From contig OY771913.1 in assembly GCA_963674975.1 (NCBI GenBank), positions 496,001-560,000 on the forward strand: a stretch of 64,000 nt of DNA, read 5' to 3'. Below, in pieces: positions 32,607 to 42,088 of this stretch (its first letter is position 1; the number at the start of each line of letters is the position of its first letter). The notes beneath the pieces are model-generated. The model did not search any database and was not told the origin of the DNA. It worked only from the letters and a program-made list of their open reading frames with translations. The position numbers and the translations under genes are program-made. Origin of the DNA: UBA4781 sp963674975 (GTDB taxonomy: Bacteria; Chloroflexota; Anaerolineae; Anaerolineales; Anaerolineaceae).

Positions 32607-35600
32607 TTATTTTAATTTAATACTTTTCGGCAGTGTGATATAAAAAGTAGCGCCCTTCCCCAATTCGCTTTCCACCGATATATTTCCCTTATGGGCATTG
32701 ACAATGAACTTGGCAATATACAGCCCTATCCCGCCCATCTTTCCATTCCCCTGTTCGCCGGCTTTGGGATGATAATATTTCTCGAAGATAAAGGGAATAT
32801 CCAGAGAGGCAATCCCCGGACCCGAATTTTGTACTTCCAGCGTTATATCTTTTTCGCTCTCATTGAGATTGATCTCAACCTCACCATCCAGTTCGGAGAA
32901 CTTGATGGCATTGTGAACAATATTGTAGAAAGCCTGCTTCAATAAAACGGCGTCACCCTGAACCGCCAGATCAGGATTCATTTCAACCAGAGAGACCTTT
33001 ACCCGCTTCTGATTTGCCAGTGAATCAAGCTGGGTCACAATATCCCGAATCATGCCCGCCAGCGGTATTTCTGTGGTATTAATGATCGAACCTTTCTCAA
33101 TACGATCTTCCGTCAAAATACCTTCCACCAGGCTGGTAATGGTATCCAGACCGCCCCTGATCTTCTCCAGATAATCCTGCTGGGTTGGATTCAGCTTTCC
33201 AACCATCGGGATCATCTTTGAGTACCCCTCCAATATCGTGATGGGAGAACGCAGGTCATGGCTGAGCATGGTGATGAAGTCATGGGTGAGTTCTTCCTGT
33301 TTCTTTTCACGGGTTTGATCTTTCAATAGTAAAACAGATACCCGCCCGATCCCGGGGTCATCACTATTCAGGATCTCGATCTCATATTTTTCACCGGTTG
33401 GCATTTCTTTCGTAACAATCGCTTTTTCTCTGGAACTGTTCCGCTGCATGATGTTGAATATTTCATTTTCATACACCCGTTTTTCCACACTGGTATGCCC
33501 TTCACCAGAATCCATTTTCAGGAAAGCCGATGCGGTTTTATTGCCATACCACAATTTTTGATCGATAAAAATAAATAATGGATAGTTTAATTCTTCAAAG
33601 AGAGACGCCAGTATCTTCTTTTCCGTCAGCCACTGCTGCAGCTTAACAAGATCACTGACCTGCTCAAAGAAAGATGCTGTATTTTTATTGATCGCGGCGA
33701 TATTTTCTTTGGAAAATTCATGGATGGAACGAAAAGCATGAATAAAAATTCCAGTATGATCTTCATCAATTGAGAATTTTGTGATCACAAGCGCCTGCGG
33801 GAACGGCTTCCCTATGGCTCTGATCAGCTGGTGAAAACGGCTGGTATTCCCGATTACCAGCTGTTCCTGATCTTCCAGAACATTGATGATCTGTTCATCA
33901 AGATAGGAGAAATCTTCAAAGCCCTTTTCCGTAGAAAGCACAAACCGTTCAGAAACCTGCTCATCCTGATTTTTCCTGATCATCACTTCTAAAAAGAGGG
34001 TATCTTCCTCTTCAAAAGCACTCAATGCTTTCTTTGCTGTAGTATGGAATAATTCCAGGTTTCCATAACTCTGCCATAATTCCAGAAGTGTTTGTGTATT
34101 CTGCTGTCGCTTATCCAACCGTTTAAATATTCCCTTTAAAATATCCAGAAAATCAAGCACAACTTTTGGAAAGAAAACAGCGGACTGCGGTTTTCCATTC
34201 TCAGAGCCATCAGAAGAAAAGCGTGTTGAGAGAGAAAGGATCGCTTTTTCAAGATTGACCCATTTAATATAGTAAAAACCGCTGATCAGCAGTGTACTCA
34301 AAAAGGCTGTCAATAGATAAGGGAACTGTGAAGATGCAAACTCATCAAGAAAAGCTTTCTTCCCGATATTCATTTCGATCCCCCATCCCTCTAAACCGGA
34401 TGCGGCATAAACAGAAGCGGCAGATTCATCATTCAATACAATCGTAGATTGCCAATCAACTCTCGCATTCAGCAGCGCATTGACAAATGTGATTTCAAGT
34501 CCTTCTTCCTGATAGGATTGAACCAGAGCTGCCAGCGGCAGCAAGGTGGGATTGTTTACCATATTCGTTCTTGCGATCACCGCCGCTTGAACCTGCGCAT
34601 CTTTTCCGTTAATTGGATAGAGCACATCCATAAAAATCATATTAGTGTCAAATGATGAAAAAGCCGCTTGAATTTCATTTCCCTGTACTGCAGTTTGAAA
34701 AGAACGAATTTCCTGATCAGAGATCTGAAGTTCTTCTTCCTGGATCTGTGGGTATGAAAACAGCAGTTCTCCCTGAGAATCAAAAAGATAGAACTGATCA
34801 ATATTTTGAACCGGCTGGAAAAGCGGTTTAATTTCATCGCGAATTGTTAATGTTTCTCCCGAAAGAAGAACGTCGCTCGATAATTGATCAATCCGTATCG
34901 CGTTTGAGGTAAAGGAAGATAGAATAGTTGTATCCAGCAGGTTGATGCGTTTGGTGATCGTTTCTTTCCATTCATTAAGCGCGCCGGCTCGCGATATATT
35001 CCAGAAAACAGTCATTCCTACCAGCAGCAGATAGAACAATCCCACCAGGTGAAATACGATCTTTTTTTCTTCGGGGACCCTTTCTGCAGACAGTTTTCTT
35101 TTATCCGATCTTTCTTTTCTCTGCATCAGAATTTCAGCCGTCAATCCGCCTACCAGCAGTTCCAGTATCCGTGAAAGATAGGAGATCCAACCACCATAGA
35201 AACAGAGATCCAGGCGCAGAGGAAGGTCACTTTCAAAACCTGCATACTTCTCCAGATAGAAAAGCGGGAAAGCGCAAACGATGGTTAATCCAAGCATAAC
35301 CAGCGGATGACTCTTGAATCGTAAAAACAGGGGATTCAATTCAGACAACAGGTAGTTGAAGAAAACCGCCAGAGAAACCATCAGAAGAATGAAAAATACA
35401 GTGTGTTCATAAAAGCCACTGAACACCATGCTTCCAAGAAGTGCCAGGACAATGCTCAGGAATCGTTTTTCGAATACAGCAGCAGCGATCCAGGGAACAG
35501 CCTGGAAAAAGATCAGGAATAATTCATTGCCTACCTGCATGCTTGAAGGGAAGACTTGAATATGAAACGGGAGCAGATCAATGCGAAAGAGTGATGAACA

Positions 35601-35789
35601 AATAAGAGATAAGAAAATATAGAATAGCCAATCCATTGGATTGGTTTCAACCAGTTTGATTTCTTTTGAAAAACGATGAATGAAAAAGGATAAGACTGTG
35701 ATCCAGAGACAAAGCAACAACCAATCCACCCAGCTTTGGGGGAGATTCAGGAAAAAGCTATCGGAGATTTGTTGTAAGAATATATCCAT
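32607..35789 (-). CDS. Orphan membrane sensor histidine kinase
   Basis: 1060 residues. About seven membrane helices at the N-terminus (about 15-220), another at about 247-265, an outside sensor domain of roughly 220 residues (Cache-like by position), a helix at about 488-508, then a long cytoplasmic region with GAF/PAS-like parts. The kinase core follows: H-box MLSHDLRSPI with His844, N-box FYNIVHNAIKF, G1 NSGPGIA and G2 GGIGLYIAKF. No response regulator is encoded in the window. It ends the long minus-strand run that begins at tlyA; before insertion of the CHAT island the C13-like lipoprotein gene would have followed it directly. Signal unknown. Confidence 0.9.
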   Translation of the reverse strand: MDIFLQQISDSFFLNLPQSWVDWLLLCLWITVLSFFIHRFSKEIKLVETNPMDWLFYIFLSLICSSLFRIDLLPFHIQVFPSSMQVGNELFLIFFQAVPWIAAAVFEKRFLSIVLALLGSMVFSGFYEHTVFFILLMVSLAVFFNYLLSELNPLFLRFKSHPLVMLGLTIVCAFPLFYLEKYAGFESDLPLRLDLCFYGGWISYLSRILELLVGGLTAEILMQRKERSDKRKLSAERVPEEKKIVFHLVGLFYLLLVGMTVFWNISRAGALNEWKETITKRINLLDTTILSSFTSNAIRIDQLSSDVLLSGETLTIRDEIKPLFQPVQNIDQFYLFDSQGELLFSYPQIQEEELQISDQEIRSFQTAVQGNEIQAAFSSFDTNMIFMDVLYPINGKDAQVQAAVIARTNMVNNPTLLPLAALVQSYQEEGLEITFVNALLNARVDWQSTIVLNDESAASVYAASGLEGWGIEMNIGKKAFLDEFASSQFPYLLTAFLSTLLISGFYYIKWVNLEKAILSLSTRFSSDGSENGKPQSAVFFPKVVLDFLDILKGIFKRLDKRQQNTQTLLELWQSYGNLELFHTTAKKALSAFEEEDTLFLEVMIRKNQDEQVSERFVLSTEKGFEDFSYLDEQIINVLEDQEQLVIGNTSRFHQLIRAIGKPFPQALVITKFSIDEDHTGIFIHAFRSIHEFSKENIAAINKNTASFFEQVSDLVKLQQWLTEKKILASLFEELNYPLFIFIDQKLWYGNKTASAFLKMDSGEGHTSVEKRVYENEIFNIMQRNSSREKAIVTKEMPTGEKYEIEILNSDDPGIGRVSVLLLKDQTREKKQEELTHDFITMLSHDLRSPITILEGYSKMIPMVGKLNPTQQDYLEKIRGGLDTITSLVEGILTEDRIEKGSIINTTEIPLAGMIRDIVTQLDSLANQKRVKVSLVEMNPDLAVQGDAVLLKQAFYNIVHNAIKFSELDGEVEINLNESEKDITLEVQNSGPGIASLDIPFIFEKYYHPKAGEQGNGKMGGIGLYIAKFIVNAHKGNISVESELGKGATFYITLPKSIKLK

Positions 35790-35821
35790 ACTGAATCATT
35801 AATTTTTCTTTATCCTTTATT

Positions 35822-37150
35822 TTATACCGGTATATTCACTTTTTCATTATTCTTCTGCCAATAGTTCCGATAGTAAACAGCATTCTTATGTCCGCTTTCC
35901 ACGGAATTGATCATGCTGTTCCAAGCATCGAATGCTTCTTTTTCCATCTGAAAAGCCTTATCAGAAATCTGACGCATTGTTTTCATGTTTGACTTCAATC
36001 CTGCAGGGATCATGGAATCGATCTTTTCTTCCATGTTCTCGATCTGTTCTTTCAATATAGGCTGTCGATTTGCGAAATCTTGAAGAACTCTGCGGTGCAG
36101 CAGTTCATGTTTCCACCAGAGTGATTTTTCATCAAAGAGCTGTCCAGGTTCCGGACCGATATCGGGCAGTCCGCCATCCATCCAAACCGGCTTGAAAACA
36201 GAAAGACACGGGGAAGAAGTTCCGGTTGTCCATAAGGTCTGGTTCTCTCCTGAGAATTGTGCGATCAAGGAACCGGTCGTCTGGCTGTTGCGAATCGGTC
36301 CCGGTCCGGCGTGCATGCAGACATTCCAGGCAGTCAATGAGCGATCCGGAAAACTTTTTTGTGGATTCAAGGTGTGAGAGCGCAGCAGTTCTTTCATGAA
36401 CAGCAGATCGATCTGCCCTTTGCCATTTCGCATACAGTTCATGGAATTTTGACGGCGTTCGCGACCCTGGCTGAAACGCGTAAAAATCAGGTCAGAATAG
36501 GCTTCTGCGAAATTGAATTTGCCCTTATCTTTACACCATTTTCGATCCAGTGCATCCTCAATCAATCCATCAGAAATAGAATCCCATTCGGTGGTGATGC
36601 TCAAAGCATTAGAGATGGCGTAGAATTCCTGCACTTTTTTAGCTATCCACATGCGGTCAACCGTTTCCAATACATAGGCTTCATTTCCATCCATGATCAG
36701 GTAGCTGTTGTTGTAGTACAGACCATGTTCGATACTGCAGTTCCCGCTCTGTCCATACTGTTTCAGCAAACCAGTGATCGTTTCCAGCGCCTCTTTTGCC
36801 GTACTGGAACGTTCCAGCGCCAGGCGCAGGTAATCCATCCCGATCAAACCGGGTTCTTTCTTCGCGGGCAGTTTTGTAAAAACCGCTTCGTTACCGATCA
36901 CTACACCGCATTCGTTGGCACCCATTTCAGCCCCCCATATCCAATATGGTTTGGAAAGCAGTACCTGATAGGTATGATTCACCTGCGGTATGGATATATA
37001 GGTACAGCGAACAGTTTCCCCTTTGGAAAAATCATGAGCCGGCAGCATTACCAGAGCCTGTGCTTCATTGGGCTCCCGATCGGAGTTTTTGGCAAAGAAA
37101 GCCTCTCCATTTTTTGCTGCTGATTTGAGTACTACGCTGGTATCACACAT
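35822..37150 (-). CDS. Secernin-like C69 family peptidase
   Basis: 442 residues. The Ntn-hydrolase start is MCDTSVVL: removal of Met would expose Cys2 as nucleophile. The secernin/dipeptidase A motif FFAKNSDREPNEAQ follows, then WGAEMGANECGVVIGNEAVF and TAWNVCMHAGPG. There is no signal peptide, so it probably acts in the cytoplasm; the bacterial members are dipeptidases or amidohydrolases with mostly unproven substrates. GGGAG precedes the ATG. It lies 11 nt after cmk in the long minus-strand run, between cmk and the sensor kinase, with no obvious functional tie to either. Confidence 0.88.
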   Translation of the reverse strand: MCDTSVVLKSAAKNGEAFFAKNSDREPNEAQALVMLPAHDFSKGETVRCTYISIPQVNHTYQVLLSKPYWIWGAEMGANECGVVIGNEAVFTKLPAKKEPGLIGMDYLRLALERSSTAKEALETITGLLKQYGQSGNCSIEHGLYYNNSYLIMDGNEAYVLETVDRMWIAKKVQEFYAISNALSITTEWDSISDGLIEDALDRKWCKDKGKFNFAEAYSDLIFTRFSQGRERRQNSMNCMRNGKGQIDLLFMKELLRSHTLNPQKSFPDRSLTAWNVCMHAGPGPIRNSQTTGSLIAQFSGENQTLWTTGTSSPCLSVFKPVWMDGGLPDIGPEPGQLFDEKSLWWKHELLHRRVLQDFANRQPILKEQIENMEEKIDSMIPAGLKSNMKTMRQISDKAFQMEKEAFDAWNSMINSVESGHKNAVYYRNYWQKNNEKVNIPV

Positions 37151-37161
37151 TGTCTCCCTCT

Positions 37162-37833
37162 CTAGATCATATTGATTATTTCTGAAACGACTTCTTGCGC
37201 AGTTTTTCCATCCGTATTGATAATTTTCGCGTCCTCTGCCGCTTTTAAAGGAGCAAGAACGCGTGATGAATCCTTTTTATCCCGTTCTTCCAGGGCATGC
37301 TGGATCTCTGCCAGATCCGCATTTTTGCCACCTGCTTTAATCTCGCTGAATCGCCGGCGAGCCCTTTCTTCAACAGAAGCTACCAGGAAAAATTTATGGC
37401 TGGCATCGGGCAAAACCACCGTACCGATATCTCTGCCTACCATCACGATTTTTCCCTTCAATCCGATCTGCCGCTGCTTCTCGGTTAGTGCCTGGCGCAC
37501 CCGCTTGTATGAAGAAACCAAAGAAACCGCATCACGGACATTATTTTCGAATAATTTTTTCGTTACTTCAACCCCATCAATAAGTACATCATTTTGACGC
37601 CCATCCTGAACCGATGGGGGCAGTATATCAATGTGCATATGTTCTGCTCTTTCGCTGACTGCATTTTCATCACTCAGCTCGATCCCTTCTTCCAGTACCG
37701 CCAGCGTAACCGCACGATACATGATGCCGGTATCTAAAAATTGATATCCTAATTTTTCAGCCAGCTGCTTCCCTACTGTTGTCTTTCCTGATGCAACAGG
37801 TCCATCGATAGTGATCACGTCGTCCAATTTCAT
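37162..37833 (-). CDS. cmk: Cytidylate kinase
   Basis: Phosphorylates CMP and dCMP; 223 residues. P-loop GPVASGKTT at 11-19, FLDTGIMYRAVTLAVLE, the NMP-binding segment with DVLIDGVEVT, and VMVGRDIGTVVLPDA plus the lid SVEERARRRF are all in place. A GGAAGGACAT ribosome site precedes the ATG. It is co-transcribed, by spacing, with the upstream GT-C gene (17 nt) and the secernin gene (11 nt). Confidence 0.96.
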   Translation of the reverse strand: MKLDDVITIDGPVASGKTTVGKQLAEKLGYQFLDTGIMYRAVTLAVLEEGIELSDENAVSERAEHMHIDILPPSVQDGRQNDVLIDGVEVTKKLFENNVRDAVSLVSSYKRVRQALTEKQRQIGLKGKIVMVGRDIGTVVLPDASHKFFLVASVEERARRRFSEIKAGGKNADLAEIQHALEERDKKDSSRVLAPLKAAEDAKIINTDGKTAQEVVSEIINMI

Positions 37834-37850
37834 ATGTCCTTCCAGAATTC

Positions 37851-39554
37851 CTAAAATTTAAACCACACCATATAACTGCTTACCCGCACATCAGATGTAC
37901 GATATATTAACCATTCTAATATCTGATCGGGTAGAAAGCCAGAAAAATCCTTTTGAACCCAGGCTACATCACTCGAAAGGAACAAAATTTCACTTTCATG
38001 CGAATTAAAAGATGGCTGTGTATCCGCATCAAGGATATAAACTTCATATTTATTTTCCGGAATGTTCTCGATATCACCGATCCCATCCACCACATAATTC
38101 CGCAGCATCCATTCCAGGCTTTCCGATTTCTCATCCAGAGACAGCGCCACAGTCATATTTTCAAGCTGAATATCATTCTCTGTTCGAAAGCTCTCCATCT
38201 CCGTCAATAAAATATCCTCATTCTTGGAATAAGGTCCATCCCGCACCAGTTCATATTCATAGGTACCGCTAATATCTGCTGCATGACTTGCGTTCTGCAG
38301 CAGAGAAAACACAGCACATAAAAGGAAGAGTGTGGAAACCACCTGCAGGGCGGATTGCATCGACCACCCATATCCATATAAGAGTATAAAAAGGATACAT
38401 AAAACAATGGGAGCCATCAACAAAGCTATATTCCTGGAAAGATCCAGACCAACGGATAATAAATAATGCAGCCGGATGACCTGAAGAGAAAGGAACACCA
38501 GGATCACCACCCCGATCAAGATCGGAATGATATTCTTCTTCCATGTTCGTATTGTTTTCTCTCCGGCAGCAAGCATGCTCTCTGCGGCAAAAACCCACAG
38601 CGGAATGCAGACCCATGCTGCTTGCTGAAATGAAAACTGCGGGATCAAGAAGACTATCGATCCGAAAATGATCCACAGGATCAAGAAAAGATTGCGCCTG
38701 TTTTGCTCCGGCTTTCCACGGAAAATACCGATAATACAGAAAACCAACCCGAAGGAACTGTACAGCAGGAAGACTACCATCCGCACATCCGTTGCAAGGG
38801 CATACTCAGCGCTCCCACCGGCTGCAGAGGGGAAAATGGTCAGCAGGGACTGGAACGGAGAGAGGAGAGCGGCTGTATCGGACAGTAAACGGGTGCAGAT
38901 AACCACCCACAGGAGAAACAGGGCTAAAACGATATTTCTATTCTTCTTGGTGCTCTGTATTCTTTCGGGAAGTACAAACACAATATCTTCTTCCTGAATT
39001 TGTTTACGCGTCAGCAGCCAGGTTACTCCGTATGCCAATCCTAATATAACCAAACCGATCCAGAACGCTGAGCCGGACAGCAAACCAAATGCCGCGATCA
39101 TCAGCGCAGTGCGCCAATCTCGTTTCAACAGAAAAACCAGCGCAAAGAGGATTAAAACGATACCCGGCATCAGTCCACCGGCTGTGCGGGAGGTTTGTAT
39201 GAGGATCGGATCGAGTGCCAGGCATACCGCCAGTACCATGCCTGCTTTTCTTTCAACGAGGGGCTGCAGAAGATAGGGGATCAAGACGATCAGACTTCCG
39301 ATCAAAGCAGGAAAGACCCTGGCTGTAAAATTCGTGTCACCGAAAAGCTTGAAGATGATATCGGTGAAAAAGGTGTACAGGGCAGATACATCCCCGCAGT
39401 TCTGCCGGTTCACATCCAACGCGCACAAAGCAGAGCGGGCTTCTTCATTGGTAAGAGATACCGTATCAAGGTTCACCATACGAAAGGTGATCGCAGTGAT
39501 CAGGATCACAATATATATCAGATGTGTAAGCGTCAATTTTTCAAAGATTTTCAT
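37851..39554 (-). CDS. GT-C type membrane glycosyltransferase-like protein
   Basis: 567 residues with about 11-13 membrane helices and a C-terminal outside domain (about 430-560). The first outside loop contains VSLTNEEARSA, the place where GT-C enzymes of the PMT/ArnT (GT39/GT83) kind carry their catalytic acidic residues, and the RVFPALIGSL segment after the second helix is usual for this fold. Such enzymes take sugars from polyprenyl phosphates and add them to proteins or lipids on the outer face of the membrane. Acceptor unknown. AAGGATG precedes the ATG. It follows the DUF2298 gene by 11 nt. Confidence 0.75.
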   Translation of the reverse strand: MKIFEKLTLTHLIYIVILITAITFRMVNLDTVSLTNEEARSALCALDVNRQNCGDVSALYTFFTDIIFKLFGDTNFTARVFPALIGSLIVLIPYLLQPLVERKAGMVLAVCLALDPILIQTSRTAGGLMPGIVLILFALVFLLKRDWRTALMIAAFGLLSGSAFWIGLVILGLAYGVTWLLTRKQIQEEDIVFVLPERIQSTKKNRNIVLALFLLWVVICTRLLSDTAALLSPFQSLLTIFPSAAGGSAEYALATDVRMVVFLLYSSFGLVFCIIGIFRGKPEQNRRNLFLILWIIFGSIVFLIPQFSFQQAAWVCIPLWVFAAESMLAAGEKTIRTWKKNIIPILIGVVILVFLSLQVIRLHYLLSVGLDLSRNIALLMAPIVLCILFILLYGYGWSMQSALQVVSTLFLLCAVFSLLQNASHAADISGTYEYELVRDGPYSKNEDILLTEMESFRTENDIQLENMTVALSLDEKSESLEWMLRNYVVDGIGDIENIPENKYEVYILDADTQPSFNSHESEILFLSSDVAWVQKDFSGFLPDQILEWLIYRTSDVRVSSYMVWFKF

Positions 39555-39565
39555 GATTCATCCTT

Positions 39566-42085
39566 CTATGGAACCTTGTATAAAGCCGTACCGTTCTCCT
39601 GCGACATCAGCGTAAGATTCTCTATGAATTTTTGCTCATCCACCGCATAGGTATTCCGCTCCAGGTATCCCACCACAACATAGCGTATGTCATATTGTTC
39701 AAGGATCGGCTGTGCGATCAACCATTCGGAGGTCTCATAGAGCGTCTGGATATCCGATTTCCGCGAGCCCATTTCAGTATAACCACCCCGCCATTGAACT
39801 TCATGACCGGGCCAGCCCAACACATTGGGATAGCCGCTGAGAGTAGCTATGCGTGCATACCCGCTGTAGCTTCCTCCAACCGCTTCGACCACCACTCCAT
39901 ACGGCAGCGTTTGAAGCTTTTCAACAACCGCCATATCCCCCGGATTGCTCCAATTCATATAGATTGTGCCGTCCAGCGTCCAATTTTCCGGGCTGGTATA
40001 GCGAATGCGATCGCGATAGATGAAAAATGTATAGGTGCTGCAGATCAGCAAAATCAGAATCGAGAAAACACGAAAGACGACACCGCCCGCCTTTTTCCAT
40101 TCATTCCACAGTACTACCAGAATGAATGACCCAGCCAGCGAAAACAGGATCCAGGCTTGAAAATAAAATTTGAAGATCGTGTTCATGCGATCGGAGAAGA
40201 CATCCACCAGGAAAAAGAATTCCGGTATCAGGCATAAACCCGCCCCTACGAATAGAAGCAGGTGCACAAAATCATGGATGGGCGCTTTTTGCTCAGAGGG
40301 ATCAGTTTCGGGAACCTTTTCCTCTTTCGATGAACGGAATAGGAAACGCAGTGCCAGATACAGGAATACCAGCAGCACGATCACAACACTTGAATCCCGC
40401 ATGCGATTGCTGAAGGTTAACTGCATAAGCGTTTTGATATCATTTGCCCCATAGATCGCGGCAAAAGACTGCGCGCGCTGAATTACCTGGCTGAGCTGGC
40501 TGGCAAACTTCCCTTTCCACTCCTGCAGCCTTATCCAGAGAGAAACAGCAAGCTGCTTGACTGCCGGGAAAAGCAGGCAGAAAAGAGAGATCAGCAGAAC
40601 GAAGATCAAGAAATAAGGAAGGATCTTTTTATCGGGAGATTTTTCTTTTCGGTTGGACCAGAACAGATAACCGGGCAGCAGGAAAAGGAAAGGAAAGAAC
40701 ATAACCAGGAACTGCACTCCGCGCGTGTTGTACAGTAAGCTGGGCAAAATGCCGCCCGCCTGCGATGAAAATCCTAAGAAGAAGGGCAGATAGACAAGCA
40801 TGGAAGTAAAAGCCATGAGGACAATTTTCCAGAGTGCTTCTTTCCATGCGTCCCCATTCCAGCCCTTTTCTTTCAGAATGCGCAGCAGAATTACCAGCGC
40901 AAACAATCCAAAACTGGCAGGGAAATCCCAGGTGTTCAGGAAAAGAATACTGCCCAAAAGAACTGCGGTCAGCCAGAATTCCCACCGCCTGAGCATCTCC
41001 TTCCAATGGTGTGATTCCTCCAGCCACGTACTTCCGCCCAAAAACAGGTTCAAACCAGCTCCAACTACAAGCAGAAAGAATGGGATCGAAAGCACGTGCG
41101 GGTGCAGATCAGCTAAATAAAAAGTAAAAGCTGGAATTTCATCGATCACCTCGCGAAAATTCCCCGCCGCATCATAATCGCTGATCACTCGTGAAGCACG
41201 CCACCACCAGTTTCCGCCCGATCGCTGTGGGATCCACTGCAAATCTGCAGCTGGTGGTTCATTCAATTCTTGAATATCCAGCCATTCCCAGAATGTAGAC
41301 TGCTGGTTCCCTTCGGCATCCGTACTCCAAAATGCCCCGGAAGCGTGCAGCATTTCTAATCCGCCCTCTGCATTGCTGACCACCAGCAGCAGAATAGGAG
41401 CGAAGAAACTCAACCACAGCAGCTTGCTTTTTATCTTTTCGGGCTTCTTCTGTTTATGCGCGAAATAAGCATGCAGCAGATCATACAGGATTCCATAAGA
41501 AGCTGTACAGATCAGCCCCACCCAAACAGCAATACCCAGATTGAAAGCCACTCCCCCGGCAACACCGCTGATCTTCGCCAGCAACGCCACCATGAGATAG
41601 CCAAAATAGTAATAGGAGATGGCATAACCCGATAACCAGGGATCGTTGGGCGGGAAAGCGGGGGTTTCAAGAATGGAATTGATGAATGCCAGTTCCATTG
41701 GCTTTTCCGTCCCTGATGCAGCGGGTGACATGGCACGTAAAATACTGGCTGCCACAAAAGATACCAGGAAAAGCAGTTCCACCATCAGGATATAGCTTTT
41801 CCCTTCTAAAATTGCTTTTTTAATTTCCTCTTTTTTATGGAAATAGATCCACCCATTCAAAGCTGCGACCAACATCAGAGCTGCGATTGCACCAACAATT
41901 GAATTGGGAAGCAGTTGGAAGATATTCGCGATCCAATATAAAAAACCCCATAACAGCAAACCGATGATCTTTGAAAATACGTATCCCCTGCTTTTTAACT
42001 TTGGAAGCAAAGAACTGGTAACCGGGTAATTGAGTAATCCCAGACCCAGCAGAATGAGGTACCAGGTAATGATTTGAACAGTCAT
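39566..42085 (-). CDS. DUF2298 (Chlor_Arch_YYY) membrane protein
   Basis: 839 residues, about 15 membrane helices. The family signature lies in the first large outside loop: EKPMELAFINSI, then PPNDPWLSGYAISYYYFGY (about 145-165) with the run of three Tyr that gave the family its name. Later FYLADLHPHVLSIPFFLL and NTIFKFYFQAW match the family. The C-terminal soluble part (about 745-839) ends in IRYVVVGYLERNTY. DUF2298 is found in Chloroflexota and archaea, beside glycosyltransferases, and has a GT-C-like look; the reaction is unknown. GGAG before the ATG overlaps the end of the 1730-residue gene, 3 nt away. Confidence 0.9.
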   Translation of the reverse strand: MTVQIITWYLILLGLGLLNYPVTSSLLPKLKSRGYVFSKIIGLLLWGFLYWIANIFQLLPNSIVGAIAALMLVAALNGWIYFHKKEEIKKAILEGKSYILMVELLFLVSFVAASILRAMSPAASGTEKPMELAFINSILETPAFPPNDPWLSGYAISYYYFGYLMVALLAKISGVAGGVAFNLGIAVWVGLICTASYGILYDLLHAYFAHKQKKPEKIKSKLLWLSFFAPILLLVVSNAEGGLEMLHASGAFWSTDAEGNQQSTFWEWLDIQELNEPPAADLQWIPQRSGGNWWWRASRVISDYDAAGNFREVIDEIPAFTFYLADLHPHVLSIPFFLLVVGAGLNLFLGGSTWLEESHHWKEMLRRWEFWLTAVLLGSILFLNTWDFPASFGLFALVILLRILKEKGWNGDAWKEALWKIVLMAFTSMLVYLPFFLGFSSQAGGILPSLLYNTRGVQFLVMFFPFLFLLPGYLFWSNRKEKSPDKKILPYFLIFVLLISLFCLLFPAVKQLAVSLWIRLQEWKGKFASQLSQVIQRAQSFAAIYGANDIKTLMQLTFSNRMRDSSVVIVLLVFLYLALRFLFRSSKEEKVPETDPSEQKAPIHDFVHLLLFVGAGLCLIPEFFFLVDVFSDRMNTIFKFYFQAWILFSLAGSFILVVLWNEWKKAGGVVFRVFSILILLICSTYTFFIYRDRIRYTSPENWTLDGTIYMNWSNPGDMAVVEKLQTLPYGVVVEAVGGSYSGYARIATLSGYPNVLGWPGHEVQWRGGYTEMGSRKSDIQTLYETSEWLIAQPILEQYDIRYVVVGYLERNTYAVDEQKFIENLTLMSQENGTALYKVP

Positions 42086-42088
42086 TCT

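Noticed and set aside
36359..37123. 254-codon plus-strand open frame opposite the secernin-like gene
   Set aside because: Lies fully within a well supported gene on the other strand and shows no recognisable domain or ribosome site.
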